In this document: positions 42,401 through 55,037 of the stretch, piece after piece
How the letters are laid out: each line of letters opens with the position of its first letter
Numbering within the stretch: the stretch's first letter is position 1
Source: Lagopus muta
Lineage: Eukaryota; Chordata; Aves; Galliformes; Phasianidae
Assembly (NCBI RefSeq): GCF_023343835.1
Contig: NC_064438.1
Span: 12,443,077-12,507,076, forward strand
Reading direction: 5' to 3'
Length of the DNA stretch: 64,000 nucleotides
The notes under the pieces: model-generated
Seen by the model: the letters and a program-made list of their open reading frames with translations, nothing else
Databases searched by the model: none
What the model was told of the DNA's origin: nothing
Made by a program: the position numbers and the translations under genes

Positions 42401-45400
42401 CAACTCCAGGCCTACAGGCTTGGGCACAGACCAGAATCTTATTCTTTAGAACCACTATTAGTGAAAATCACTACCCTGCTCATTACTACCTTTAGTACGT
42501 TTTTCAATCACTCTGTCATTAATACCATTAGTTAAGTACTGTCGGGACATTAAATACTCATAATGAGTATCACTTTACCTTTGTCTTCCCCTTGTTCACC
42601 AACAATCCAAGCATCTTTTCCCAGCGTCTCTGCTTGCAAAAGCTTTGTGAGTATGTACTGAAATCTCTCAGTATCCAGATTGCCACCTACTCCAATAACT
42701 CTGCTTTTGGGAAATGCGCTCAGCTTCCATGATACATATGTCATAATTTCAACTATATGCGAAAGAGAAAAGATGTTGACAATAAAGGATCGATCAAAAT
42801 TCAGCCCATTTGCAAACTGTTAGTCAGAGTTACGTAACTCCAGAGCAACTCATTTACTTTAGAAAAGGAAAAAGCATTTTTTGAGAATATTTCAGTTTAT
42901 TTAAACCAAAACAGCAAGTCAGATGGGGAGATGACGGAGGAAACTCACAGCCCACATGAAGTTTTCAGAGAAGTCAAGTGAAACCTCAGGATGAGTCACT
43001 ATGCTTCCCTTCACCACAAATCTCACATACTTCTAAATTTAATGCACTCAGTGGTTCCCCTCCCCGATCCCCATTTGGCAAGAACTCTTTTCCCCATTTT
43101 CACAGGTCTAAAATATAAGAAGGCTAAGAAGCACCTGAAAAACAGAAAAGGGCTAAGGATGCCTTCAGCCTGTTTAAAGGACAGATAGGTTCACGTGTAC
43201 TTCTCTTGTAAGAGCATTTTTGCTTTTCTCTTTTCATAGTATTACTGAGCACACAGATTTAGACTTTTCCTTAAAATATAGCTGCAATATAGTCCATGAG
43301 TTTCATCACAGAACACACAACACATACACACATGCATCTACCCTTACTGCACAGGAGAAATGTAAAAAAACACTCACAGCTGACAAGACAACAGTCAGTG
43401 GTTGCTAATCTTGTAGATACAGTGACATTTAAGCTACATACAGAAATATGCAGAAATACATACCTTTCAAACAAATCAAAGTACACTATTTTCTTTTATC
43501 TTGGTAACAGTTAAAAAAACACTGTGTCCTGCTCAGTGCTGTAAAGGAAAACATCTTTCAGAGTAGCAAGAATTTCTGACTAAGAGTGCATATTCGACAG
43601 TAATGTGTTTTTTAAACAGCCCAAAGAGAAGCCATCACAGGGACAGAACATCAGGTGAAGGGCCAACACACCTGGCTGAGAAGCAACAAGCAGCACGGAG
43701 TTCTGACTGTAGTGCGATATTGCTGGGATAATTCCTCGGAACAAATCCACATTGCTCTGTATGACATCCAGGTATGTCTGAGCATTACCCAGAGAGTTCA
43801 CTGTAAGCACCACAACTTTTGAATCAGTTGAAGTTGAAAAATCTGAAAATATAAAGAAAATGTGTTTTACGAACGTGTGTAATTGTATCGAGTGCAAAAC
43901 CAAAACACTACTCTAAATGCTGAACTGCAACATCCAATTTAAGTTGAGGATTCTTTCCTTCCTATCTTGCCTCCAGCTCCCTGTCTGCAACATGGAGCAC
44001 TTCTGCAGCACCTGTAAACAGCTCTCCCACAGAGCTAGTTTTCCCACCTTCTAGTTGACAGACAGAAGAGAATGAAGCTTGGCCAAGATGACAGAGCACA
44101 GATCAGAAAACAGTTCTGACACAAGTTTCCCATCTTAATTTTCTCAGCAAGGGAGCAAAAAATACATTTACAGAAAAGATCCTTCATTTTTACTCCAACT
44201 TCTCCAACTTAAAAAAGAAAGGCAGAGACTTCATTTCAACAACATAGGAGCTTGCTATATCACAGCTACATATAAATATTTAATACGTAATGACAAAAAC
44301 ATAAACAGAAATTTGTGCCATGGTTACACAAGGAGAGCTTAGGAAAAGAATGCACAAGCATCACAATTTGCAAGATAAGATCAAAGGACGTAGAACCCGC
44401 AGTGCCAGGTGGAAACTGAACAATCAAGTAGAATACCTGGTGGAATGGGAAACTGAGATAAACTACGTTAGAGGCCCATGAAAGCCTCACTTCTTGTCTT
44501 GCAGAAGGTCTGAAGCATGAAAAAGCACCGTGGACAAACAAGAAGTGAGGATGAAAAAGGTCATTCTATTCGCTTCCATCTTCTATTGTAGAAGAGCTTT
44601 TTTTACCATCTCAGCCTCTGCAACTAAGCTTATCAAGGACTGTACTCATCACCACTAAGTATGGGGACATGATTATTGATTCTGCTGAACTGTACACTAG
44701 CAGCTAATTGACAACCAGCTCACAGAATCATCTGGTCTGGAACAGACCTTCAAGACCACGAGGTCCAGCCATCCATCCGACCCAGAGTCCCATCACGAAA
44801 ACATGTCCCTTAGTGACACATCCACATGTCTTTTGAACGCTTCCAGGGATGGGTTAAGAATTAATTTATTGAATACATAATGATAATGATTAAGAATTAA
44901 CCACTGGTCATAAACTGATGTTTAACAAACATCAGTTGAGGAAGGTAGTACTTTGAAACTCACATTATTTATCAGTCTTTCCAACACTGCTGTCAGGGCT
45001 AGGTCTAACTCCCTACATACATACCTCTCCTCACCTTGCCCACTGCAGCAGTGACACTGATGCACTAGATTGTTTTTCTACATTTCTGCATGTGTCCAAA
45101 TTCAGAAAAAGCCTTTTAACCCAGAAGCAGGCTCAGATACTTCTAACTCTATCAACAACAAAGCCTGAAACAGAAGCATTTCAAGCTTTACTGAGTCCTC
45201 CCTTACCAGTTTTTCCACAGGAAGATACAAAAAAGCAAGAAGCTATGAAAAGATAACACCCTTTTAGAAACATGCCTTGTATACTAGAGCTTCTATAGCA
45301 CCCAGGGTGCCCCGTTCTCACTGAGACAAACACAGGCACACACACTACAGCATCAGCTCCCACTCTAGCAATGACAGCCAGCACCTTTGCTGATCTCTAC

Positions 45401-46023
45401 GTTTGGCAAAGCAAAGATCTCCAAATCCATGGTTCCTCCTTTTGCTGCACCTTCAGAAAGATCCAGAAGAACCACCTTGTCAGCAACACCCTATATGAGT
45501 AAAAACAATACAGATCAACAATAAAACCTAACTTGTTCCTGCCAGTGGTGGGGAACTATAAAAATATATTTCTCCAGTTCAAAACAGTGTTTGTTGCACT
45601 GTGTGTACAGTAAGTTCCAACAAGCTACAGCTTAGGCAATGAACTCTTAATTATGGATTTTCATAATAAGAGCATTCCTAGTTTATCTGTCTGTATTTAC
45701 AAAAGCAGAATGAGAAAGCATAGCAGAAACTAACACTTCTGTGTGTCCATAAATTAACAGGACAGAAGAAGCAAATGATATAGGCAGTGGCAACAACGTT
45801 AAAAGTGCTGAGCTACTTCTGTATCAGACACTAAGAACTAGACTGGAAGGCCCTGTATTAATTAATCAGGTGTACAGTGACTTACATTAATTACATACCT
45901 TTGCTGCAACCGCCAGCACACATGCAATGCCGAGATCTCCAGCTCCAACCACAGTCACTTTGTTAAAGCACCCTCCGTTTTTCACTCCACCCATTTTACT
46001 CTTTGATTTTATGTCAGTCTCTC
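39404..46023 (-). other. UEVLD: UEVLD exons 6-12: LDH-like half
   Basis: Exons of 125, 106, 171, 174, 85, 124 and 165 nt correspond one to one with the LDHA coding exons of 126, 118, 174, 174, 118, 124 and 165 nt. The intron phases are the same (0, 1, 1, 1, 2, 0). The Rossmann GxGxxG is kept (190-195), and so are Asp324 and Arg327 of the NLDxxRF motif. The mobile-loop arginines (R99 and R106 of LDHA) are absent, N138 becomes Q296 and H193 becomes Q351. A normal lactate dehydrogenase reaction is therefore unlikely. Confidence 0.88.
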
Positions 46024-49000
46024 CTATAGTTAAAAGGGAAACACAAACTTAAGTGCTGATCCATACTACATCAATACAGCTACTGATGCTTTACAAAGGG
46101 TCGCATCACAAAACACAAACCTCTTCAAAACAGTGGTCAAGTCCGATAACGCAACAATTCTCATACAATTCATGGAGATTTGTAACAGAAATATGAAGAT
46201 TAATTGGACATATGTATTGCATGCACAAAGATTCAGTTACTAACATTAGGTAGGCTTTTATGTCAGGAGGAAGTTCTTTACAGAGAGAGTGGTGAGATGC
46301 TGAACAGGCTGCCCAGAGAGGCTGTGGATGCCCCGTCCCTGGAGGTGTTCAAGGCCAGGTTGGATGGGGCCCTGGGCAGCCCGGTCTGGTATTAAAAGTG
46401 GAGGTTGGTGGCCCTGCATGTGATGAGGGGGAGTGGGCATTCACGATCCTTGAGGTCCCTTCCAACCCTGGCCATTCTGTGATCCTTATGATATCAAGTA
46501 ATAAATAAAACATACGTTGCCTTAGAACTACAAATATATGAAGACATCTGCACCTTCAGTAATCCTTGCGATGTAGGAGAGAAGTTCTGATTGCCTGTCT
46601 GCATCAGAAGATGACAGTGAATACAAAGGCAGCTCCTCCTCAAATTTTGCAATCATTTCCTTGATTAATCCAATGATAGTTGATTTAGGCTGAAATATAG
46701 GAAGAAGACAAAACTGTTGAGGAGCTCTTTCATATCGTTTGGTACTTGGAGCAAACACACTGTCAAGTCAGTAGAAGTTAAAGCAATAAAAGCAATTCCC
46801 ATCCATGGGAATTTCTATAATAATCAGGAAAAATACCTCTCATCATTTTTAGAAAACCAGCTTTCAGTAAATCACCACCGTGGGCCTGACAGTTGCATTT
46901 AAGTACGTTATCTAGATGGAGAACATAAAATCATTTAGAAACAGCAGTGGGTTTTCAATCTCCATCCATTCATAATGTTATAGTCAGAAGAGACATCCCC
47001 AAAAGATAGGAATTTCTGTGGAACTTAACTGGAGATACTCCGTTTGTCAGGTATGCTATTCATTATTCACTGCAATATGGGGGAAAAGAGCCAAAAGGCC
47101 CAAAAGTAACAGAGACAATCCCCCTATTTTTTTCCCAGCTGAAAAGAGTTTTCCTTACGATCACCTATAATCTTCCTTGTAAACCCTTTGGATGGGCTGA
47201 AAGCTGTAATTTTATGAGGTGTAATATCACTTCTCTTAGCATAAGCATTCCATATTTAACAAGCAATGCAAAATACAAAAAGCTCCAACCAGACCCACTG
47301 CTCTGCACTGCTCTCCATGTAGCATTGTGCATTATTCCCAGACATCTCCCTCCTCTTACATGGCTCCAGTTCTGCAGATAGGGCAAATAAATCCTGCCGT
47401 GAGCATCCACATGCTTCCCCACTGCAATGCCCATGTTGGCAGTCGGCTTCAGGAAGCAAATGGGAGGAGCAAAGGGATGAGAGTCCAAAATCCACAGACG
47501 AATGGGTATATTATAGGAGTTACCTGTTCAATGTAAACCAAAAGCCATTACAAGCTTCCGCACTGAGAAGAAACGCCAAGAAACAGGTCTGTGTGCATTT
47601 CATAATAACAAAGAGAAAAGAAGCCAGACAAATAAATGTCCTGATTTGCACTTAAAGCATTTATGTCACTTAGGCTGGTTGACAAAAGCAGACTTGTCTG
47701 AATCATCTTGGAGCATCACCGATTAGTTGTAATTAACACAGGAATTTTTCCTCTTGTTGTTTTTCCACTGGCATTTTATCAGCCAACATGACCAGTTCTA
47801 TAGGCAAATAAACTTCTTGCTGCAATCTTTTATTTATTTTTATTTTTTAAGAACTCACGATAACCGATACAAAGAGGGATCTATTAAGAGCTTTAACTCA
47901 GCTTCAAAGGCTTTAAGTTCAGAAATAAATACTTATTAGTTCTTTTTAAGCACTCTCCATACACGTGTAGGGCTTTCAAAATTCAAGCAATCTCCATTGG
48001 AACCAAAATGTTTGACTACACTGTCTCACGCTACGTGACTTTTTTAAAATAAAGTGTTTACTTGACTTGAATCATAGAATGGCTTGAGTTGGAAGAAACC
48101 TTAAAAGTTGCCTGGTCCAACTCCTCTGCAATGACCAGAGACACCTACACTACATCAGCTGCTCAGAGCCCCATCCTGCCTGACCTTGACCTGTCTCATA
48201 GCACCTTATTTCAGTATCTATATGTACATAAAGAATAGAAATGGCTTCTGCCAATTCAGGCAAAATCCTAAGCCACTTTTAATGAAGAAGCAGTTCAAAG
48301 AGCAGCACAGGTTATACCAAATCCCCAAAGGCACAATTTGCAGACCTGTATTCACATTCTCGAGTATTTGATCCTAGCGTGTGTAAATTAGCCCTGAGCA
48401 CACCCAAAATGAGAAAGGATGCCTCATCTCATACATGTAAGCTTAGCACAGCCTCATCTAATAATTCAGAGGCATAGCTGGCATGTTGGAATCTGCCGTT
48501 CCACTTCATTTACAGCACATTTAGGAGCAAGCTTAATTCCCACTAGTTGCTGGAAATGAGGTGCAGCACCCTCCCTTCTCCCCTTTTCTCCAGCCTGACT
48601 CCCAGAGGAGAAAGGCCACTGCTGCCACTTCAGCCATGCCTCTTTCTCAGGCTCTCCACAGTGTGTCGCTGGGATGCACAGCAGGTAAGGAAACCGTACA
48701 CAGCAACTCCTACCATATTTCACTGGGACAGTGCCACTGAAATTCAGGAGGTCTTTCTGGGATCCATCCTTGAAGGCTGAAATTAAAACAAACAAACAAT
48801 CCTAATGCAGAATGACAACAATACACTCCTAATCACAGAACCATAGAATGGCCTGGGTTGAAAAGGACCACAATGATCATCTAGTTCCAACCCCCTGCTA
48901 TGTGCAGAGTCGCCAACCAGCAGACCAGGCTGCCCAGAGCCACATCCAGCCTGGCCTTGAATGCCTCCAGGGATGGGGCATCCACAGCCTCCTTGGGCAA

Positions 49001-49504
49001 CCTGTTCCAGGGATTCACCACCCTCTGTGTGAAAAACTTCCTCCTAAAATCTAACCTAAACCTCCCTTGCCTCAGTTTAAGACCATTCCCCCTTATCCAA
49101 ATGTGTCCCTAGAAACCAGAAGCATCACTCTTGGCACAGACAGTACAGAATCCCACCCTGCCCCGCAGTCACTGGTGTTTCCCCACAGAGCCGGGCAGGC
49201 AAGAGCCCACTCTCCCCTCAGAGTAGCGCATCCCTCCTTACTGTAAGTGTTCATGGAGAAGGAGAAGTTCGGGTGCGCCCTGCTGACAGCCGTCACTTCC
49301 TCTACGGTCAGGTCTCTGAACTTGTACTGGGAGCGGGAGACAAAAACCCAGACAGAAACGTTTCGTCTCGGCGGCCCCGCCTTCCCCTTTCGCTTTTCCC
49401 AACCGAGGACCGCCGTAGCGCCGTGCCGAACCCCTCCCGGCCCCGCGCGCCCCGTCCCGCACCTTGCCCAGCTGCTTCCGCAGCGCCTCCGCCGAGAACG
49501 CCAT
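39404..49504 (-). CDS. UEVLD: UEV and lactate/malate dehydrogenase domain-containing protein
   Basis: Fusion of an inactive ubiquitin-conjugating (UEV) domain with an LDH-like domain; the cellular role is poorly defined, possibly protein degradation. Twelve minus-strand exons: 49504-49463, 49326-49242, 48776-48714, 47523-47360, 46689-46554, 46023-45899, 45490-45385, 43842-43672, 42752-42579, 42020-41936, 41308-41185, 39568-39404. They total 1440 nt, giving 479 residues with no internal stop; all introns are GT-AG. Residues 1-150 align with TSG101 (RIYLPYL matches KIYLPYL). Residues about 180-479 align with LDHA, with GAGDLG at 190-195 as the Rossmann motif. The start [14 protein letters not shown] is in a good Kozak context (GCGGCCATGG). 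The LDH half lacks the catalytic His (Q351). The gene lies directly behind TSG101 in the same orientation. Confidence 0.95.
44721..44853 (-). mobile_element. CR1 LINE 3' fragment
   Basis: Diverged CR1 3' sequence in UEVLD intron 7, sense to the gene. The plus strand starts CACAGAATCATCTGGTCTGG and ends in the GCTTCCAGGGATGGG phrase. It has no coding content. Confidence 0.85.
46261..46485 (+). mobile_element. CR1 LINE 3' fragment, antisense to UEVLD
   Basis: The plus strand carries the end of CR1 ORF2 (AACAGGCTGCCCAGAGAGG, encoding [13 protein letters not shown]) and its 3' UTR, closing with GGCCATTCTGTGAT. It fills nearly half of the 530-bp UEVLD intron 5. It is the only clear CR1 in the window on the plus strand. 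Confidence 0.92.
48070..48190 (-). mobile_element. CR1 LINE 3' fragment
   Basis: The plus strand reads AATCATAGAATGGCTTGAGTTGGAAG and continues to a CATCCTGCCTGACCTTGA phrase. This is the reverse complement of a CR1 3' end, in UEVLD intron 3, sense to the gene. Confidence 0.9.
48831..49103 (-). mobile_element. CR1 LINE 3' fragment
   Basis: A well-preserved 270-bp CR1 3' end in UEVLD intron 2, sense to the gene. It includes the 3' terminal octamer region (CATAGAATGG on plus), the CTGGCCTTGAATGCCTCCAG segment and the GGGCAACCTGTTCCAGG segment. It makes up more than half of the 465-bp intron. Confidence 0.93.
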
Positions 49505-49640
49505 GGCCGCGGCCTCCCAGGCGGCCCCGCGCCTCCAGCCCGCCCCACCCCGTCCCGCCTTCTCCAGGCGCCGTGCGCGTTACGCGGCCCTGGAGCTCGT
49601 GGGTTTTGCTGGAAAGCCGAAGGTTCGCAATACGCCGTTG
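49350..49640 (-). promoter_or_regulatory. UEVLD: CpG island promoter of UEVLD
   Basis: A short, dense GC/CpG stretch covers exon 1 (49504-49463), the start of intron 1 and about 130 bases upstream. No TATA box is seen. No gene on the plus strand leaves from it, so it does not look like a shared bidirectional promoter. Confidence 0.7.
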
Positions 49641-51577
49641 GTAGCGACTCACCTCCAGGCTGAGGGGCTCGGCTACAGCTGCTGGCTGTTTTCTTTGGGA
49701 CTTGATAGAAAACGTGGCCAGTTATCAGAGGAAATAAGCTGTGTTTTCTCACGTGCTAAGAGAGGGTAAAATGAAGTGAGGAGCTCCTGCAACGCGGAGC
49801 ACACAGCTTGCCAGTTCTACTCGGTGCTACACAAGAGGAAAATAGCATCTCCTCTGTCTTGCAATGGCATCCTTTAAGTCTGACCCTTGGCTTAGCCTTG
49901 GGCATTCTGTATCTTTGTGCTAGCTCAGAGCACAGAGTTCTTGAGAACGTGAAACTACCCAATAAATTATTTCAGATAATTCCCCACATCAGAAAAAAAA
50001 ACCATGCAGTAACACAAGCGGTCTGAATTAGGAGTAATGGAAGAGGAATTGCAAGTTACACATATTACGTGCTTTGTGCAAAATGTACGCTTCTGGAATG
50101 GACCCGAGTGAACTCTTGCAGATACTGAAGGTCCCAAAATAAATAAAGACCAAGGGGTGGGAGCAAAAGTTTCCTCACCAAACCCATCACGTTGGCTTTG
50201 GCTCTGGCAATATCACAGGTAAAACATTTAGCTCGCTGTCCACCTCTGTCATCGCCTAAGAGATGGTAGACAAATGCCTTTCCTCAACTTAGGAACACGG
50301 AGAAACTGAGATGTTGCATTCAAAATATAAAAAAACTTAATGAAATGGGAAAAGGATATACATAAAAAAGACCCTTACAAAGAACTGGACAGAGAAAATC
50401 TCCAAAGCAAATAAATCACCAGTTCAAGAAAGCCATTTAGCAGCTAACCTAACAGAGGTTAGGACCAAACCAGGGATACATTTCATTACCTCAGCAACCT
50501 CCTGTGTTTGATTTCATTCTACTCAGTACATTAAGCATGGTAGTTGAAGGTTTTTTGGATCCCCAGATGTGTGGAAAAAAAAAGATGAGCGATTCCATAT
50601 GCACTTAAACTGGTAAGTAAAAGGCCATCTTTTGGATGACTGAACTGCAGTCCTGCCTTGTGGGATAAGATGTTATTTCAAATTCAAGCCACAACTAAAA
50701 GCTGCCCTCCAATAAGGAAAAGAATTAAAAAAAAATATCTGAGTAAAATAGTTCTATTGCTTCCAGAGAGGGACAGCTTCATCGGCTGGATTATGCTAAA
50801 TCAATGTAGAGTGACCTGCCTATTTTGCCTTAAGATAACAACTTACTAGAACGTTGAAGATGTATTAAAAATCTCAAGGGCGTTCCATTCAGGGTAAGAT
50901 TTCATGCCTGCAAAACAAGGTGCTGGTTGGCCGCTGATCAAACAACTAAGGGGCAATATAATGTTATTATTATATGGCTTTTTAAAAGCACAACAGAGTG
51001 CAAGCATCCATTTTTTTTTTTTTTTTTTTCAAGCAAAAGGAGGCAGATGGGCTTAATTTGAGGGAAGGTATTCATTTATCCATTTGCAATAGTTTGCAAT
51101 GCTAGCTAACCAGAGCTAGCACTGGCACTGACCTCCAGCTGACAAAGCAGTAAATGGTTCCATAGCAGACAGTGGTAGAAAAGGTGCAGGTTCTTCACAT
51201 GGGAAGAAGAGAATCTGAGAAAGATGCTGCTCATGAAACTGCAAGATGAAACACCATATATTTCAGGTGGAAGAGATGAAAGGCAGCTTGTATACTTGTT
51301 TATATCATTTTTAAGTTCATGTTCCTCCAAATATATATTATATTAGAAGCCTAAACCGTAGGAGATGCCAATCAATTTCAGCTCCTTTTTGAATGCTTAA
51401 GGGACTCCATTAATTTTTTTCTTGTGTGCTGCATGGGAACAAGAGCACAGTTTTTCTTGGAGAACATTCAGCCTAATGCTGTTTCATGTAACAGCTCAGA
51501 AGAAAACAGCAGGAAAAAAAATGTCTTCTATAAAGTAGACCAATGAGATGTAGCAGTAAAATGTTTAATGCCTGTAA
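49641..51577. other. Intergenic space between UEVLD and SPTY2D1
   Basis: About 1.9 kb of ordinary AT-rich sequence. I see no exon, CR1 element or RNA gene. It holds a run of 19 T (51011-51029) and small AT-rich repeats. Confidence 0.6.
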
Positions 51578-54500
51578 TTTATTGTCTGCAAAACTTATAT
51601 GCATTTGGTGTGCAAAAGTATACACTTTCTTGACAGCACCAGAAAACAGTTAAGCTATGTAAGTTTTTAAACCTGATTTGTCACATTGTGTAAAAAGACA
51701 TTGTGCACAATGGATATCCCCAAAGGAAATCATTGGCTAAACCTAGAAGCACCCTTATTTACAACTACCACTTTAATATTGCATTACACCCACTCACCAA
51801 AATAAATAGAAATACATTCATCACAACTTAAACACAGTCTCTCCATATATTTATTTTCTGACATGTTTTGGTCTCCAGAAACACGCTGTATCTAGAAATA
51901 GGCATCAGCTACTAGATTATGTTACAAAATGCAAAAAAAATAGAAAATTAGTTTTCCTGGACAATATTTTGGGCTTTACACAAAAATAAATCCAGATTTC
52001 CATAGAGATCTCATAAACTTCTTGAAAGATTTTTATTTTAAAGCACAGCACAGAGTTGCACACTAAGGCTTCCTGTGATATGCAAAACCCTGGCCTCCAA
52101 AAAGACTGCTGTAAAGTGAAATACAGCTCAAGCGTAAGTACAAGACATTTTCAAAAAGTAGTCATCAATAGAAAGTGCCCTTCGTTTGATTTAGCGTTAT
52201 CAGTACAGAAGTAGCTACTGTAATTGTGCAATCAAAGCCAGACCTGGAAGGGCTTTACGCAAAGGACGTCACCATCTCACACCACCAGGCTTAAGTACAC
52301 AGAATCTGAGATAGCAGAAACTGACCAACCTGTTCATACTCTACATTCATTAGTTTTTGACGCAATTTAGTATAAAAGGCACATCGTCAAGCAGTGAATT
52401 AAAAAAAGAAAGAATCTAAAATCCAAACCAGAATTTCATTAAACACAATTAAGTCATTAGCTCAACATCAGATCCTCATAAACCAATAGAAGAATTCTTC
52501 CAGTTTTTTTCTTAACCTCAAATTTGGATGCACTTTGGATGAGTACCAAAGTACTCTCGTGAAGATTAATAATGTTTAATCCGGCAAACAGCAAACATGA
52601 TTTTGAATACGAGGCCCTCCCAAGTCCATTTACAAATACGCAGCACATGCAAACCCAACAATAACCCAAACACTTGTACAAAATTTGAAAGCCACTGGTG
52701 TCCCGTGCCAATCATGAGAAAGTACTTGATTGTAAAATGACAAATGTGTTCTTGAGCAATTTTTCATACGAAACAAAAATCGAGCAATCATTGTGTGAAG
52801 TTAAACAAGTGTCTTAGGGAGGCTGGAAGAAGAGACCGCATTCCAGTCAGCACCTCAAAGACCAAAGTGCTTTAGATTAAGAAATTTAACCGACCGTGTG
52901 CAAAGCAATGAAATCATCAGGGTTTATTTAAGCTTCGGTTATCTGAAATGCAGATTTAATTCCAAACCGAATTCCAATTTCAAATTATTACGTGAGCATC
53001 TTTTGCTTCATAAGAGACTGTTTTCAGCCGGGCAGAAAATTGCTTGCAAGTGATAGTTGTCCAGGCTGACAGACCTAGGAGCCTTTCTCCAGCTAAACAA
53101 ACCAAAAAATCCACACCAAGCAAACAAACAAACCCACAGTCAATCATGGTCCCAGAGATCATGGCCATGTTTGGGGAATTCGGGGAACTACAACAGCAAA
53201 TGTGAGGTGGTCCCATTAAGCAGAGTGAATACAACGCACTTGCAGACAAGCACTGAGATTACACTATCTTGCATGGTCTCGAGTGTATACACTGAGAAAC
53301 ACCTTTTTGTTAGTTAATATACAAAGTTAAAAATACAGAGGAGCAGTGACAGTTACCATCCGTGCTCCTACACAACTAATACTGAATTAGTTTATAGAAT
53401 CCATCCCAATAGCTTACTCATGTCAGTGTTTCGCTAAGGCAGTGAAATGCTACACCATCAACAGAAAATGCCTCAAAAAAAGCAAATGTTTTTTCCTTCA
53501 TTAAGAGTTAGATGTGTTGATTCCAGCAGCCTCCAAGCTGTCTGAACTGTGTTCTGGAAGCAGCACTGTTTAAAAAAAATTGCCCTCTGAAGGAATCTTT
53601 AAAGGTTCCTTCACTATTTTTCTAAGTAATTTTTTCTTTTCTTCATTTTTCTTTCCCCCAACATATATCCAAAGCCCTTTTTGTACTTTTCTAAGTACTT
53701 CAAGTATTAAAACATAACAGCTTCAATAGCTATAGGTGAGGGGTTATCAGCGGGGTCTTACTGCTCACTGAACAGTGATACTGGTGAGCTTTGAAGGATA
53801 ACTTGGTGAATCAAAGCAGATGCAACACCAGCTTCGAGCTTCGGACTCTTCTTACAACCCCATGCTGATAAGTAAACAAACTCAGTTACTGAAGGAAACA
53901 GTCTTCAAATGCATAGTTAGAAATAATGTGCAAACATGGGCATTGGGTAACACAACTAACTCTCCTGACATGCATTTTGGATTTCTGATTTGATGAATTT
54001 AATCAAAAGTATTCACTGTGTCATACAAAGTGATCGACATCCAAGAGCTAGCTGCAAGTACTTTGGAAACGTGTTTTCCAAATAGCAGACCTGATTAGAT
54101 AAGTGACTGCTCCACATTTTAAATCATTTAACACACCTGATGCTTAACAGAAGAAAAAAACATGTGCACAGCACACAACCTGTAAAAGAACAGAGGCTTT
54201 TAGACAAATGCAAAGACTGACAGGGCAGGAAAAGAATTCCTAAGCATATGCTTCAGCTCAAAAGCACAAGTTACACACAAACACTAGAAATTCCTATTTT
54301 CAGGATGAGCATTTATCCTACTGAATGTGATTGGCATTGAAATTCCAGACACAGCAAAAGCCAGCCTAACCTTTTGGTGATATCTCTAACTGTACATTTT
54401 GCAAGTGACACGCACTTCTCCATTAGGAAACAAGACGATTCCAGTTCAGTTATTGTGTATGGGTCCTCAAATCAGAAAAATATACAGCACTTTATTGCTT

Positions 54501-55037
54501 TGAACATTTGTGGCAACGGCTGAATTCACACCCAAGCTGCTTCTGTATAGCAGATGATGTTTCAGAAACTTTGAGGCTTAACTTAGGAGACAGAGCAGGG
54601 TATAAAGCAATTTCTCTCTACATCTCAAAAAAATATCAGGGAACAAGCACACTACTCCCCCAGTGCTATTCCTTCCTTTCAAGTGAATGCAAAATTGGTT
54701 TACTTGTATATGGGCCCGCACAGTTCCACGTCAGTGCATAGCTAGTCAATATTTCTGCTGGCATCTTGAACTGATTTAATCAATGGAAACATTTCTTAAT
54801 TTTTCTTCTACTTAATAATATGCATTAGTGCATTAATTTCTCCATAAAAAAATCAACCCTTGGCAAGTATTAAAAATAAATATCTTATATAAGTCAAACT
54901 AAAGCCTTTATTTTTTCAGTTCTTTTATCCCTTTACATATTCTTTTGCCCTCTAACAAGCAAATGGAAACTGAAGAACAGGAGATGTATGGAGGCAGAGG
55001 GTAGCAAAAAATGAAAGAAGTCGACGCTGTAAGTCAG
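51578..55037 (-). other. SPTY2D1: Candidate long 3' UTR of SPTY2D1
   Basis: The stretch follows the SPTY2D1 stop codon, has no repeats and no exon. Minus-strand AATAAA hexamers lie at 54912-54907, 54496-54491, 52928-52923, 52037-52032, 51855-51850 and 51583-51578. Alternative polyadenylation is therefore possible, and the true end cannot be chosen by eye; the boundary given is the most distal good hexamer. Confidence 0.45.

Larger units (their letters stand above)
46554..49504 (-). other. UEVLD: UEVLD exons 1-5: UEV half
   Basis: Five exons of 42, 85, 63, 164 and 136 nt encode residues 1-163. Intron phases are 0, 1, 1, 0 and 1. TSG101 in this window has 42, 85, 66, 164 and 127 nt with the same phases. 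The fold lacks the E2 catalytic cysteine, as in TSG101. The junction H|P before the fifth exon stands where TSG101 has Y|P. Confidence 0.9.

Noticed and set aside
49093-49752. 219-codon minus-strand frame across UEVLD exons 1-2
   Set aside because: It reads through introns 1 and 2 in GC-rich DNA; only the true exons (49504-49463 and 49326-49242) match the UEV family.
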